Shown here piece by piece: positions 54,635-64,000 of a stretch of 64,000 bases of DNA. Position numbers and translations under genes: made by a program. The notes beneath the pieces were generated by a model. That model ran no database searches. It saw only the letters and a list, made by a program, of their open reading frames with translations, and was not told where the DNA came from. Source of the DNA: Endotrypanum monterogeii (taxonomy: Eukaryota; Euglenozoa; Kinetoplastea; Trypanosomatida; Trypanosomatidae). Position 1 is the first letter of the stretch; every line of letters begins with the position of its first letter. Where the stretch lies: positions 532,544 through 596,543 of the forward strand of contig CM007339.1 of the NCBI GenBank assembly GCA_000333855.2, given 5' to 3'.

Positions 54635-56179
54635 ATGGCGTCCAATAACTCAAGCTACCGCATCAAGACTATCAAGGATGGCGTAACCGCCGAGGAGTTG
54701 TTCCGGGGTGATGGACTGACGTATAATGACTTCATTATTCTGCCAGGTTTTATTGACTTCAGTGCCTCTGATGTGAACATATCTGGTCAATTAACCAAGC
54801 GTATTCGTCTTCACATCCCGGTCGTATCATCGCCGATGGACACGATCACGGAAAGTGAGATGGCCAAGAAAATGGCGCTTATGGGTGGTGTCGGCGTGCT
54901 GCACAACAACTGCACGGTGGAGCGCCAAGTAGAGATGGTAAAGTCGGTGAAGTCGTACCGCAACGGGTTCATTTCTAAACCAAAGTCGGTGCCGCCCAAC
55001 ATCCCCATCAGTGATATTATCCGCATCAAGGAGGAGAAGGGTATCAGTGGCATCCTTGTGACAGAGAACGGCAACCCGCATGGAAAGCTTCTTGGAATTG
55101 TGTGTACCAAGGATATCGACTACGTTAAAAACAAAGACACGCCGGCTTCGGCGGTCATGACAAGACGGGAGGCGATGACAGTGGAGCGTGCGCCAATCCA
55201 ACTGGAGGAGGCGATGGATGTGCTAAACCGAAGCCGCCACGGATATCTTCCCATCTTGAACGAGATGGGTGAAGTTGTCTACCTCTGCTCCCGTCGTGAT
55301 GCTGTTCGCTCGCGCAAGTACCCGCACAGCACCTTAGATAAGACCGGTCGCCTCATCTGCGCTGCTGCTACCTCAACTCGCCCAGAAGACAAGCGACGTG
55401 TGTCAGCGTTGGCGGATGTGGGCGTGGATGTGCTGGTGCTAGACAGTTCTCAGGGAAACACGATTTATCAAATTGCCTTCATCAAGTGGATCAAGGCTAC
55501 ATACCCACACCTTGAGGTTGTTGGGGGCAACGTGGTGACACAGGATCAAGCCAAGAACCTCATTGACGCCGGCGCGGACGCTATTCGCATTGGTATGGGC
55601 AGTGGAAGCATTTGCATCACACAGGAGGTACTCGCATGCGGTCGCCCCCAGGGTACGGCTGTCTTTAAGGTGGCGCAGTACTGTGCGTCTCGCGGCGTCC
55701 CGTGCATTGCCGACGGCGGCTTGCGCCAGGTCGGCGACATATGTAAGGCTCTGGCGATCGGTGCCAACTGCGCGATGCTCGGTGGCATGTTGAGTGGCAC
55801 GACGGAGACGCCTGGAGAGTACTTCTTCAAGGGTGGCGTTCGCCTGAAGGTGTACCGCGGCATGGGTAGCCTGGATGCGATGAGTCAAGGCAAGGAGTCT
55901 GGCAAGCGCTACCTTTCCGAGAACGAGGTGGTGCAGGTTGCACAAGGTGTATCCGGCAACGTTGTGGACAAGGGCTCTGCGACGAAGCTCGTCGAATACG
56001 TCGCAAAGGGACTTCAGCAGTCTGCGCAGGACATCGGCGAGACGAGCTTTGACGCGATTCGAGAGAAGATGTACGCCGGTCAGGTTCTCTTCAATCGCCG
56101 CTCTGCTACGGCACAGAACGAGGGTGGCGTGCATTCGCTTCACAGCTACGAGAAAAAGCTGTTTGCAGCGAAGCTTTAA
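54635..56179 (+). CDS. IMPDH: inosine-5'-monophosphate dehydrogenase, glycosomal type
   Basis: Oxidises IMP to XMP with NAD+, the committed step to GMP; important in parasites that salvage purines. The 514-aa protein has the two-part TIM barrel with a CBS-pair insert (about 115-230: LVTENGNPHGKLLGIV and RHGYLPILNEMGEVVYL). Active-site landmarks are the VLDSSQGN strand, GGNVVTQDQA, the catalytic loop GMGSGSICITQE with Cys327, IADGG, and YRGMGSLDAM with the flap beyond. Cys327 and the QEVLACG context support IMPDH rather than GMP reductase. The C-terminus AKL is a type 1 peroxisomal (glycosomal) signal, as in other trypanosomatid IMPDHs. The open frame extends to a GTG at 54614, but the ATG at 54635 gives the usual length of 514. 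Confidence 0.96.
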   Translation: MASNNSSYRIKTIKDGVTAEELFRGDGLTYNDFIILPGFIDFSASDVNISGQLTKRIRLHIPVVSSPMDTITESEMAKKMALMGGVGVLHNNCTVERQVEMVKSVKSYRNGFISKPKSVPPNIPISDIIRIKEEKGISGILVTENGNPHGKLLGIVCTKDIDYVKNKDTPASAVMTRREAMTVERAPIQLEEAMDVLNRSRHGYLPILNEMGEVVYLCSRRDAVRSRKYPHSTLDKTGRLICAAATSTRPEDKRRVSALADVGVDVLVLDSSQGNTIYQIAFIKWIKATYPHLEVVGGNVVTQDQAKNLIDAGADAIRIGMGSGSICITQEVLACGRPQGTAVFKVAQYCASRGVPCIADGGLRQVGDICKALAIGANCAMLGGMLSGTTETPGEYFFKGGVRLKVYRGMGSLDAMSQGKESGKRYLSENEVVQVAQGVSGNVVDKGSATKLVEYVAKGLQQSAQDIGETSFDAIREKMYAGQVLFNRRSATAQNEGGVHSLHSYEKKLFAAKL

Positions 56180-56303
56180 CGTGTCTTGACAGGTCGCCGT
56201 CAATACCATCCGGTTTCCCACCTCCTGCCTTCCTCTTTCTTTTGGTGGCACCGTGTTTCACCTCCCTTTTCTTTTTTTGCTGCTGTTGCTCCTCCAGGGA
56301 CAC

Positions 56304-56345
<42 letters not shown>

Positions 56346-57024
56346 GCACACACATATCTGTTGAGTGACCAGTCGATGATTTTTATTTCTGTTTGCTTGC
56401 CTAGCACGCCCCTTCTTGTGTGCATTTCACTGAAGCGATACACGCCAGTCTCGAGCTCCTCCTTCATAAATGCTGTTCTGTGCTCCACTGACTTGCTCTG
56501 AGAAGGGCTTTGGTGACGAGGTTTTGCCACGTTCTTTCTCTTATTCCAGTTTTGTTCTAATTGCGTGTCGGAGCTCGCCATTTTTTTTTTTTCGCGTTTA
56601 GAGGCTTCAGGCACGTGCCGTGTGATGTGATGCAAGACGTCACCAAAAATGCTAGAGGGCTTTTTGGGGGAGTCGTGAAGACACTTGGAAGGGGTTGTGA
56701 AGAGCAGAGCACAGCGGCTCCCCCCTCTCGACCGCTTTTGCAGTGATGTTTTTTTTTGTTGCTCCAGAACAGAACATTATCCATTGTGTGTGTGTGTGTG
56801 TGGCTACATCAGCGCTAAGTAGGAAATCCTTTTCTTCTTCCCTTTTTTCTTTTCCCCGCTCTATTCTGAGAGAAAAAAAAATCAAGTTGGCGCTCATCAA
56901 TATAAGGGATCACGCTGGCTGGCTGCTGAAGAAATGAAGCCCCACTCGTCTCCACTCCACTCCACTTCGCTTTTTGATTGATTTATTTATGCGCGTCTAT
57001 ATGTACGTCTGTATCCGTTTCTCT

Positions 57025-57061
<37 letters not shown>

Positions 57062-58576
57062 GTCTTTTCTTTGCCTTTTGTCCCCCTCGTCTGTTCTATT
57101 TTCTAAACTGGGCCGCGTCACCGTTGCAATGAAAGACGTCTTGGTGTTTGTGCGTGGGTGAGTTCAAACTTAATCTTTTTAAGCGATTTAAACCCTACTT
57201 CACCCCCCTCCCCCCTCCCCCCTCTCCCCCACACACACAGACACAGACACAGAGAGAGAGCAACTCGCGCATTCTCACTCATGCATCCATCTTCAGGCCA
57301 TCATCGCATTCCATCTCCTCCATACGGTAGCGGAGCAGCATGCCATCAATCGCCCCTCCCCTCTTTTTTCCCATCTGTCTCCGTCTCGCCCCATCATTGT
57401 GTGAGCATGTTTCTGTGCGCGTTTGTAAGTGGCGCATGCTTTCACTCGCTTTATAAATTTTGTGTGCTCTTGCTCTCCTCTATTCGATGCATTCAGAAAA
57501 TGCGCGAAGTGCAAGGCAAAGAGCCGGAAAAAAGAGTTGCATATAGCAGGCCTGACGTGCACGAGCGAGTCCAGTGCCGTTGCCTTGATTTCCCCTGTTG
57601 CTGTTTTTCCCATGTTTTTTTTTTCGATCGAGAGTTTTTCCTTTTCTGCCCAACAGAAATGGAATGGGTTCTTGCTGTACCGCTTTCAATGAGGGGAGTA
57701 CGTCGACACACCTTTCTCTACCCGCAGAGGGTGTGCATGAGGCAGGGGGGGGGTATGGATCTGATTTGATATATATATATATATATATATATATATGACT
57801 GCGGCTGCGGCTGCAACTGCGTGCGTGTTCGTACGTGATTTTTCTTCAATTTTTCTCATTTAGAGCTTTGTGAGTTCGTCCCTCTTTAATTTTTTTTTGT
57901 CGATACCAGCGTAATTTATCTCCAGTGATATTGGCGCGTCATTGCAGATTGCATTAATCGCACACTCGTGTGCCTAGCCATATTACAAAAAAAAAATGAA
58001 CGGTAACACAGAGAGGTTTACGTATAGGATCGATGGTTAAAGGTTGTGGGGACTGACACAGCTCAGTCACATCACTTCCCCTACTCTCAATATTTCGAGA
58101 TTCGTAAGTGTTTGCCATCCGTTCTCGTGGAGAGCATATGCGCGTCTTTTTTTTTTCATTGAATGTGCGTTGTCTCCAGAGAAAAGGGGGGGCGTAGTTG
58201 CATCCCGTTTTTCTGTGTTTCACTCACAGTTCCACCACCTTTTAAAGTGAAATTTCTTCCGCCCTACTCCTCTGTTTCTGGCGTGGTATTGTGCTACGGA
58301 CTGCGCATCTGGCGTGTATCCAATGTGCGACTGTGCCACCACAGTTCCTTTATCCCCCACCACAAGGTGACTGAGCACACGTCGCAGTCAGTCGTCACCA
58401 GGAGGATTCAACACACACCAGGAGAAAAGGGGAGGAGGACTGCATACACGCTTTGACTGCTCACTCAAACTCCCTCATACACTCATTTTTTTTTTTTGCC
58501 AGCTAGACCCTCTGCGTTCCCTTCTCCGAAATTTCTGAGTTTTTTTTTTTTGTACCACAGGTATTCGAGTTACACG
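56180..58576. other. long intergenic, 2.4 kb
   Basis: No convincing gene. CA run at 56308-56344, GT at 57028-57059, TA at 57768-57797, and several T runs. Frames of 60-203 codons here are low-complexity. Confidence 0.6.
58558..58560 (+). promoter_or_regulatory. putative trans-splice acceptor for the ELMO-domain gene
   Basis: A T run of about 12 ends in GTACCACAG at 58560, 16 bases before the ATG at 58577. A second T run ending in GCCAG near 58501 is an alternative. Confidence 0.5.
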
Positions 58577-59533
58577 ATGCGTCACCGCAACGGCAGGTCG
58601 CTCTCTGTAGCTACATCCACTTCTTCGATGCACGTCTCCGAACGCCATGGTACGTCTGACGCTGCCTGCTCAGCGCATCCGCAAGACACAACAGACCACC
58701 AGGGAGGCAGTTACCAAGATGACCTCTCAGTCACTGCGGGCACGGCCGCCAGCTTGGCTCAAGCACGCGCAAATCGACTGGAGGAGATGAACCGCTCCCT
58801 CTACTATTGGCCGCAGATGATGTTTCTGAATGTTATGGGTGTAATGCCCGTGGGCTTGACTAGCTGCTTAGTGCCTCCGCTCCTGCCTCAGTACGAGGTC
58901 ATGCTGAACCACATCCGTGAACGTTACGGGTATCTGTACTCTGCAGAGAGAGAATTGGATGTGGAGCTGCTTGGCCGCTTGTGGAACGGTCACAGTCGAG
59001 TGATGTTTTTGCCGGACAACTTGATCTTCTCCCCGGAATCTCACTCGGTTAGCAATCGATGGAAAGAGATGGGCTTCCAAGGCACTGACCCATCGACAGA
59101 CTTTCGTGGGGCCGGCGTTCTCGGTCTCGTGCAGCTCGTATACCTTGTGGAGCGTCACCCGCAGTACTGGAGCGAGATATTGACCGAAGACTTTTTGGCT
59201 GCTGCTGCTGGTCTTAATATAACGATGCGACTCTCGACACTGCTTGGCATTAACGCGTCACTCAACCAGTTCAGCCCAGCGATCCTCTCCACATATTTAG
59301 CTTGCGAGGCGCGGGTGCAGTTGTGTCGTTTCATTTTCGACCCGAACGTCGATGTTTCGGTTCAGCGACTCGGTGAGGTTTATTGCTTTGCCATGCGTCT
59401 GCTGCATTATCGATGGATGCGCTCGACGCGCAATATTATGGAGTTCAATCAGCTGCTCAACAAGGTTTACGAGGAGCTTGAAAAACTTCTTTTTTTCAGT
59501 ACGACACTGGAGGATCTGTGCACCCGCCTCTGA
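58577..59533 (+). CDS. ELMO/CED-12 domain protein
   Basis: A 318-aa protein. The first 75 residues are Ser/His/Thr-rich and probably disordered. The rest is helical and contains the ELMO signature around residues 160-185 (NRWKEMGFQGTDPSTDFRG, followed by AGVLGLVQLVYLVERH), with a long helical C-terminus. In animals, ELMO-domain proteins without DOCK partners (ELMOD1-3) act as GTPase-activating proteins for ARL2 and ARF family members. The catalytic Arg expected in that family could be the one in STDFRG. A short hydrophobic segment (MMFLNVMGVMPVGLTSCLVPPLLP, about 85-108) may be a membrane-associated helix. Role in this parasite, for instance in Golgi or flagellar ARL signalling, is inferred. 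The frame is open to a TTG at 58496; ATG 58577 follows the splice site. Confidence 0.8.
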   Translation: MRHRNGRSLSVATSTSSMHVSERHGTSDAACSAHPQDTTDHQGGSYQDDLSVTAGTAASLAQARANRLEEMNRSLYYWPQMMFLNVMGVMPVGLTSCLVPPLLPQYEVMLNHIRERYGYLYSAERELDVELLGRLWNGHSRVMFLPDNLIFSPESHSVSNRWKEMGFQGTDPSTDFRGAGVLGLVQLVYLVERHPQYWSEILTEDFLAAAAGLNITMRLSTLLGINASLNQFSPAILSTYLACEARVQLCRFIFDPNVDVSVQRLGEVYCFAMRLLHYRWMRSTRNIMEFNQLLNKVYEELEKLLFFSTTLEDLCTRL

Positions 59534-60615
59534 TAAAGCACACTGCATCTACCTTGTCGGAGACTTTGCCGGAGAGCAAGTGCCGGAGTCAGTGAGGATA
59601 TGCAACGCCCCCGACTTCTAGGTCTGAGTGTGGGACGCTTTCTGTTATTCAGCTGCGAGTGGGTACAACGCTTTGCCCTGCTTCTCTTCGTTTTCTCCCG
59701 GTCATGCGGCTGTGTCTTGTGCACCCGAAAGTGCTTCTTCGTGTGCGTGTGGGATTGGAGTCTTCGAGCTTTTATTTTTACCGTGAATTTTTCTTATGTT
59801 GTGTAGTTATAAATTTTTTTTTTTTCTGCACGTGTGTGTGCGTGTGCGTTCTTTCCCCGGATGCATCCCTCTGGTGTGCGCCTACAATCACCTCCGTAGT
59901 CTTCGAAGGATGCATGAAGCAGGCAGGTGGTTTTATATTGTAATGCTGATTCCGCTCGTCTTGATTGCGAGGCGCCACTGTTGGGTAGTTGCCTGGAGGC
60001 AGCATTCTCCGGCCGCTGAGAAGATGCTGGCAGAGGAGTTGTATCGCTACTCCTCGCGGGGCTCTGCGGTATCGGCATTATAGGGAGGCCCCCTCGCACC
60101 TCTTCATGACACACTTACACACACACACACACACACGGAGAGATGCTGCTTCTTTCCATGAAGTCTTCACCCTAGTAGTCCTCTGCGTCGTCCAAGCGGT
60201 TGTCGTAGCAGTTTATATGCAATACCCTCTCCTCGCCCTTTTGTTTCAAGTGAGTCTCCCCTCCTCGGGCCGCTACACGCCCACTTCTCGTTCCTTTTTG
60301 CGTGTTTGTTTTATACGATTCGCCTTCACCCAATTCTTTTCCCAAGAGATGAATGGGTAGACTTCCCTGAGATTCCGCGTAGATGTGTATCTTTTCGATC
60401 CGCACACCCCCTTTTTATTTCCTTGTGGCGACGGTTCAGACGTAGCTGCACACCAGAATTCTTAGCTCACACTCGGTGCGCACAATAGATATCCAGAAAA
60501 CTAGCTGCTCAGCGCTTCAAATGTGCTGTGGGGCGTATAGTGTAATCGCCTCAGTTACTGTCCCCCCCCCCCGAACTGTACTTCCCTAGGCAACAGAGGA
60601 CGGGGGTGGTCAACT
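59534..60615. other. intergenic
   Basis: No gene seen. T run near 59815, CA run at 60115-60137, C run near 60562. TTCCCTAG and GGCAACAG near 60585-60598 may be the acceptor for the next gene. Confidence 0.55.
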
Positions 60616-61821
60616 ATGAAACGTGCGCGCCGCGTGGATTCTGAGAGTCGTGAGAAGAAAAGAATGCGAATGAACTCGATGCCCCTCATTCGTGAATGCG
60701 AACGCCAGCTAGCGGAGAAGATGAGGGCTTGCGACCGGGTCATCGCTGTGGACTCACTGGCGTGTGTCAAGCTTTATGAGGATGCTGCCGCATGCACCCC
60801 CCTCGAGGCTCTCTCGTTGCTCCTGTTGGAGAAATTCAGTGACCGGCGCGCGGAGGGTATGTCTGCGCATCGTCAGACATGGTGGGGCGTTGGTGTTCTG
60901 CGAGGGCGCCAAGGTGACGTGAGCATCGATTCTGGAGACGGTGCAGGAGTTCTCTGGAGAATTGTCCCTCTTGCACTTTCTGTGGTCCCATGGCAGGTGC
61001 AACTCCCACAACCACTCCAGGATCTGGTTCTGCGCCACGGACAATTCGTATCCATCACAGAGTGTGACATCAGTGGAAGCGATGTTCGCTGTTTCCCGGA
61101 TATCTGCATTGCGCGCGAGGCGTTGGCTTTGCTGCGTCGGCTGCCGCGCTGCTACATTCAAGCGATCTCTGGTCGTTTTCCCCTTTTCCGTCGAGTGACG
61201 CCTGTCAGCCGCCCCCCCTCTTCGGTGGTAAGGCGTGCTGTGGCAAATGATGCTACCTTGTCTTTGGTTGCGTTGGAAGAGGTGTCTCCTGCTCAATGCG
61301 CAGCAGCTGCACACCGTCACGTACGTCGGTTGATACCCTATTCAGTGGGTGGTCTGTCGTCTTTGATGGACTCGCTTGTAGCACAGAGTCCGACGTCCAC
61401 ACAAAATTGCTGGGTTGTTGTTTCCTATCCAGATGGAGCCCCGTCCGCAGCGTTGGCGTGTGAAGCGGCTGATCGATTGTCTGGTGATGATAGCATCACC
61501 GTAGGAGACGTCCCCGGAGTTCAACAGGGTGCGCGGGGTATGTCTGTGGAGCAGTCTGAATGTTCCTGTGAGGCAGCACCATTTTTTATTCTGCCCTCTC
61601 ACCTGCTCTGCCAATCACTTCGCGTTGCGGTTGGCTGGCGGCAGATCCCGCCCTCCTCTCGCTCCGTAGCTGAGGAGGTTCTGGAGGGTATGTGTGACAT
61701 CGTGAAAAGCGTCACACTCTACACAGACCAAGGCGTGCAGCTCACATGCAGGACAGCCTGGGACCTCCCCTCAGAGAAACATTCCGTGGCCATGAATATC
61801 CAGAGGGCGTCGAGCATGTGA
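60616..61821 (+). CDS. conserved-looking hypothetical protein, 401 aa
   Basis: I do not recognise this protein. It opens with a strongly basic stretch (KRARR and EKKRMRMN, residues 2-20) that could be a nuclear localisation signal, followed by a helix (IRECERQLAEKMRACDRVIA). The middle has alternating hydrophobic strands with several Cys and His (for example ITECDISGSDVRCFPDICIA and AAAAHRHVRRLIPYS). A low-complexity Ser/Gly/Asp linker (about 285-325) leads to a last globular part (AAPFFILPSHLLCQSLRVAVGWRQIP). No signal peptide, membrane helix or clear catalytic motif is seen. Composition and length, together with a clean ATG and a splice-like signal upstream, support a real gene. A remote nuclease, RNA-binding or kinetochore-type fold could be hidden. 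Confidence 0.72.
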   Translation: MKRARRVDSESREKKRMRMNSMPLIRECERQLAEKMRACDRVIAVDSLACVKLYEDAAACTPLEALSLLLLEKFSDRRAEGMSAHRQTWWGVGVLRGRQGDVSIDSGDGAGVLWRIVPLALSVVPWQVQLPQPLQDLVLRHGQFVSITECDISGSDVRCFPDICIAREALALLRRLPRCYIQAISGRFPLFRRVTPVSRPPSSVVRRAVANDATLSLVALEEVSPAQCAAAAHRHVRRLIPYSVGGLSSLMDSLVAQSPTSTQNCWVVVSYPDGAPSAALACEAADRLSGDDSITVGDVPGVQQGARGMSVEQSECSCEAAPFFILPSHLLCQSLRVAVGWRQIPPSSRSVAEEVLEGMCDIVKSVTLYTDQGVQLTCRTAWDLPSEKHSVAMNIQRASSM

Positions 61822-62755
61822 ATGTGTTGTGCGATGCTATGTCCGGTCTTTGGTTAATACCGCATCTGAAAGGGTTCTTGACTCGTTCTATGGCCTTGTG
61901 CACCCCTGCCTCAGGTTTTCGCACCTTGAAAAAAAAAAAAAGTGATGAGCTTCCGCTCTCCTCCCTTATCCTCCTCATGTTTTGACCGTGCCATGTGCGT
62001 GTGTGCTGCACACCACACCACGGAGTGAGGATTCTTTCAACTTCTGCTTACATCTCTTTTTCAGTTACTTCCGAAAGAAGAAAAAAGGCAAAATAAAACT
62101 TAACGGTGGACGAGTGCGTCATGTCCCCCCCCCTCCCGGCAACACACACACACACACACAGAGGCGCGCCTCGATGTAGAGCCCTTTCTTTTTCCCTCAT
62201 TATGGGGACTGGTTGCTGTCTCTGTGCATTTTGGGACGGGTGCATTCAGATCGCGCACATCGCAGTGAAGGAATAGGAGGGATTCAGCGTGTGTCCCGTG
62301 TGTGCATGTTTTCATCTTTTCGATACTGTTCCCACCGAACATTCTTTTTGTTTCGGGGTAGGTGGAAGAGGGTCACACACCGGCACACACGCTCAGGCAC
62401 TTGCGCGTCGCAGCTCCTCTGCCCGGCTTTGTTTTCTCCAATCTTTTCTGTCTTTGCGGTCTACTCGCGTCCTTCTGACACTTGCAATCATCTAATTACA
62501 CCATCGCTTTGCTAGGTGACGCCTCTACCTTTGCATCTGTGAGCGCAGTTTTGCATTCATCTTGAACTTCAAAGGCATTTCTTCGTTCCGGCCACAGTTG
62601 CATCAGCCAGGAAGCAGCATCAGCATCGATAGGGGAAGGGTCGCACATCGCATTCCTCTGTTTTGATTTCTATCTTTGATCTTCACACATTTATATCGCT
62701 GTAGCTCGAGGCCACCCGCTTCAATCTCTCTCTCCTTCTCTTCGGTTTCCGAAGA
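61822..62755. other. intergenic before the AAA protease
   Basis: No gene seen. A-run near 61929, short CA run at 62141-62161, pyrimidine-rich DNA at 62725-62750 with an AG directly before the next ATG. Confidence 0.55.
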
Positions 62756-64000
62756 ATGGATCCCCTGCAACGGAGGGTCTCCGAGAAGGATGCCGCGGAG
62801 TCGTCGGAGAGGAGACCCCCGGCTTACTTCCGTGGGTTCTTCGACGCACAGAAGCGCCGCAAAGTAGTGAACCACGACCCGACCGTAGGCCAGGCCATCG
62901 GGGGTGCCGTTTTATTAGCGCTTCCTGTGGCACTCATCATTACCTTGGTCATGCGTCGACGTACTAGACTCGCCACGGAGGCGGCCTCCGGGGCTGCGGC
63001 GAAGGAGGGCACCTTTTTTGGGGAGATGCAGAAGGCAATGCGGCAGGCCATGAACCCAATGGGGGAAAAAAATTTCAAGGTTTCCGTGAAGGGAACCAAA
63101 TTCAGCGACGTCGTCGGTGTTCCAGAGGCGCTGGCGGAGGTGCAGCAGTACGTCAACTTTCTCAAGACGCCGCAAGCCTTCACACGGCTTGGTGGCCGCC
63201 TGCCGAAGGGCTGCATCCTCACAGGGGAGCCTGGCACTGGAAAGACGCTGCTGGCGAAGGCGGTTGCTGGTGAAGCGGGCGTCCCCTTTCACAGCTGCAG
63301 TGGCGCTGACTTCATCGAGGTATACGCAGGCTCTGGACCAAAGCGTGTGCGCGAGCTCTTCGCGGCAGCCAAGAAAGACGCCCCTTCTGTCATCTTCATT
63401 GATGAAGTAGATGCTGTTGGCTCGCGCAGCAGCGGCAACGGTGCGATGGGCCTCAGCAGCGAGGAGAACCGTACCATCAATCAGTTGCTGGCTGAGCTCG
63501 ACGGGCTGCAGTCGAACGAGGCGGTTATCGTCTTCGCTGCTACAAACTTCATAGAGAGCCTGGACAAGGCCCTCCTGCGCGAGGGCCGCTTCGACCGGAA
63601 GGTTGAGGTCCCCATGCCCGATAAGGAGGCTCGTCAGGACCTCTTCCGTCACTACCTTGCTCGTGTCACCTGCGAGGATGCCGCAGCACTCTCAAGTAAG
63701 CTAGCTGAGCTAACCCCTGGCGTCTCACCAGCCACCATCGCAGCCATCGTCAACGAGGGTGCTCTCAGCGCAGCTGTCAATGACAAAGCTGCCGTAACCG
63801 CCGTAGACCTCTTCCCTGCAATCGACGATGTACTCGTCGGCAAGAAGCACCGCAATCGCATGAGTAACGATGCCGCGAGAAGGGTGGCACTCCACGAGAG
63901 TGGGCACACGCTTGTGGCGTGGCTTCTGCCAGAGCAGCCAGACGTGGTGAAAGTCTCCATCACGCCACGCGGCCAGGCTAGTGGATTCACTCAACAGATG
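62756..64000 (+). CDS. FtsH/YME1-like mitochondrial AAA metalloprotease, 3' end outside window
   Basis: ATP-dependent zinc protease of the FtsH/i-AAA/m-AAA family, open to the window edge (415 codons seen). A single hydrophobic helix at about residues 46-62 ([19 protein letters not shown]) suggests one visible membrane crossing, as in YME1-type proteins. The AAA domain shows a [15 protein letters not shown] start, Walker A GEPGTGKT from about G157, the pore loop around FIEVYAGSG, Walker [13 protein letters not shown] and the second region of homology with REGRFDR (arginine fingers). The protease domain begins with the zinc motif HESGH at 380-384. The usual family pore loop is FVEMFVGVG; here it reads FIEVYAGSG, so the aromatic is kept as Tyr. 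The remainder, including the third zinc ligand, lies beyond base 64000. Confidence 0.93.
   Translation, partial: MDPLQRRVSEKDAAESSERRPPAYFRGFFDAQKRRKVVNHDPTVGQAIGGAVLLALPVALIITLVMRRRTRLATEAASGAAAKEGTFFGEMQKAMRQAMNPMGEKNFKVSVKGTKFSDVVGVPEALAEVQQYVNFLKTPQAFTRLGGRLPKGCILTGEPGTGKTLLAKAVAGEAGVPFHSCSGADFIEVYAGSGPKRVRELFAAAKKDAPSVIFIDEVDAVGSRSSGNGAMGLSSEENRTINQLLAELDGLQSNEAVIVFAATNFIESLDKALLREGRFDRKVEVPMPDKEARQDLFRHYLARVTCEDAAALSSKLAELTPGVSPATIAAIVNEGALSAAVNDKAAVTAVDLFPAIDDVLVGKKHRNRMSNDAARRVALHESGHTLVAWLLPEQPDVVKVSITPRGQASGFTQQM

Noticed and set aside
55439..56251. 270-codon minus-strand frame over IMPDH
   Set aside because: Antisense shadow of a strongly conserved gene; no motif of its own.
62915..63652. 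245-codon minus-strand frame over the AAA protease
   Set aside because: Shadow of the Walker-containing + strand frame.

Overview
The window is nuclear DNA of a trypanosomatid of the Leishmania group (Leishmaniinae). The proteins are typical: TRF4, a CPA-type cathepsin L, MPK4, an eIF4E-2-like protein and an IMPDH ending in a glycosomal AKL. All convincing genes lie on the + strand, none shows an intron, and they are separated by long UTR/intergenic stretches full of TA, CA and GT microsatellites. Pyrimidine tract plus AG trans-splice acceptors precede many starts. From memory, L. major carries TRF4, CPA, MPK4 and EIF4E-2 in this order on chromosome 19, so this is probably the syntenic part of one polycistronic unit.

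Layout. 1-13 kb: CDF metal transporter, TBP-related TRF4, RMD-type TPR protein, zinc-finger nucleotidyltransferase (TUTase/RET1-like) and CPA with an unusual CPB-like C-terminal extension. 13.1-21.5 kb: 8.3 kb without a convincing gene. Its core (about 14.46-20.55 kb) has unlike composition, with long G, C and A runs and no dinucleotide microsatellites. 21.5-26.1 kb: PIH1-domain protein, MPK4 and an FNR-type flavoprotein. The first two have strikingly AT-rich third codon positions. 26.5-37.3 kb: a small broken gene, a twin-cysteine mitochondrial-type protein, a Zn-finger kinase, eIF4E-2, a small hypothetical protein and an SLC35/TPT-type transporter.

38.15-47.34 kb: two almost identical copies of about 0.92 kb in inverted orientation flank 7.35 kb holding an IF-3-like mitochondrial protein gene and an FKBP-TPR gene. 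48-64 kb: CPT-like acyltransferase, WDR92/DNAAF10, IMPDH, an ELMO-domain protein, an unrecognised 401-aa protein, and the 5' part of an FtsH/YME1-like AAA protease cut by the window end.

The genes are a housekeeping mixture, as usual for trypanosomatid polycistrons. One theme recurs: the PIH1 protein and WDR92 both belong to the R2TP-linked dynein-arm assembly pathway. The items most worth following up are the anomalous block with its neighbouring GC3 valley, the inverted repeat pair, the CPA extension and the broken small gene.
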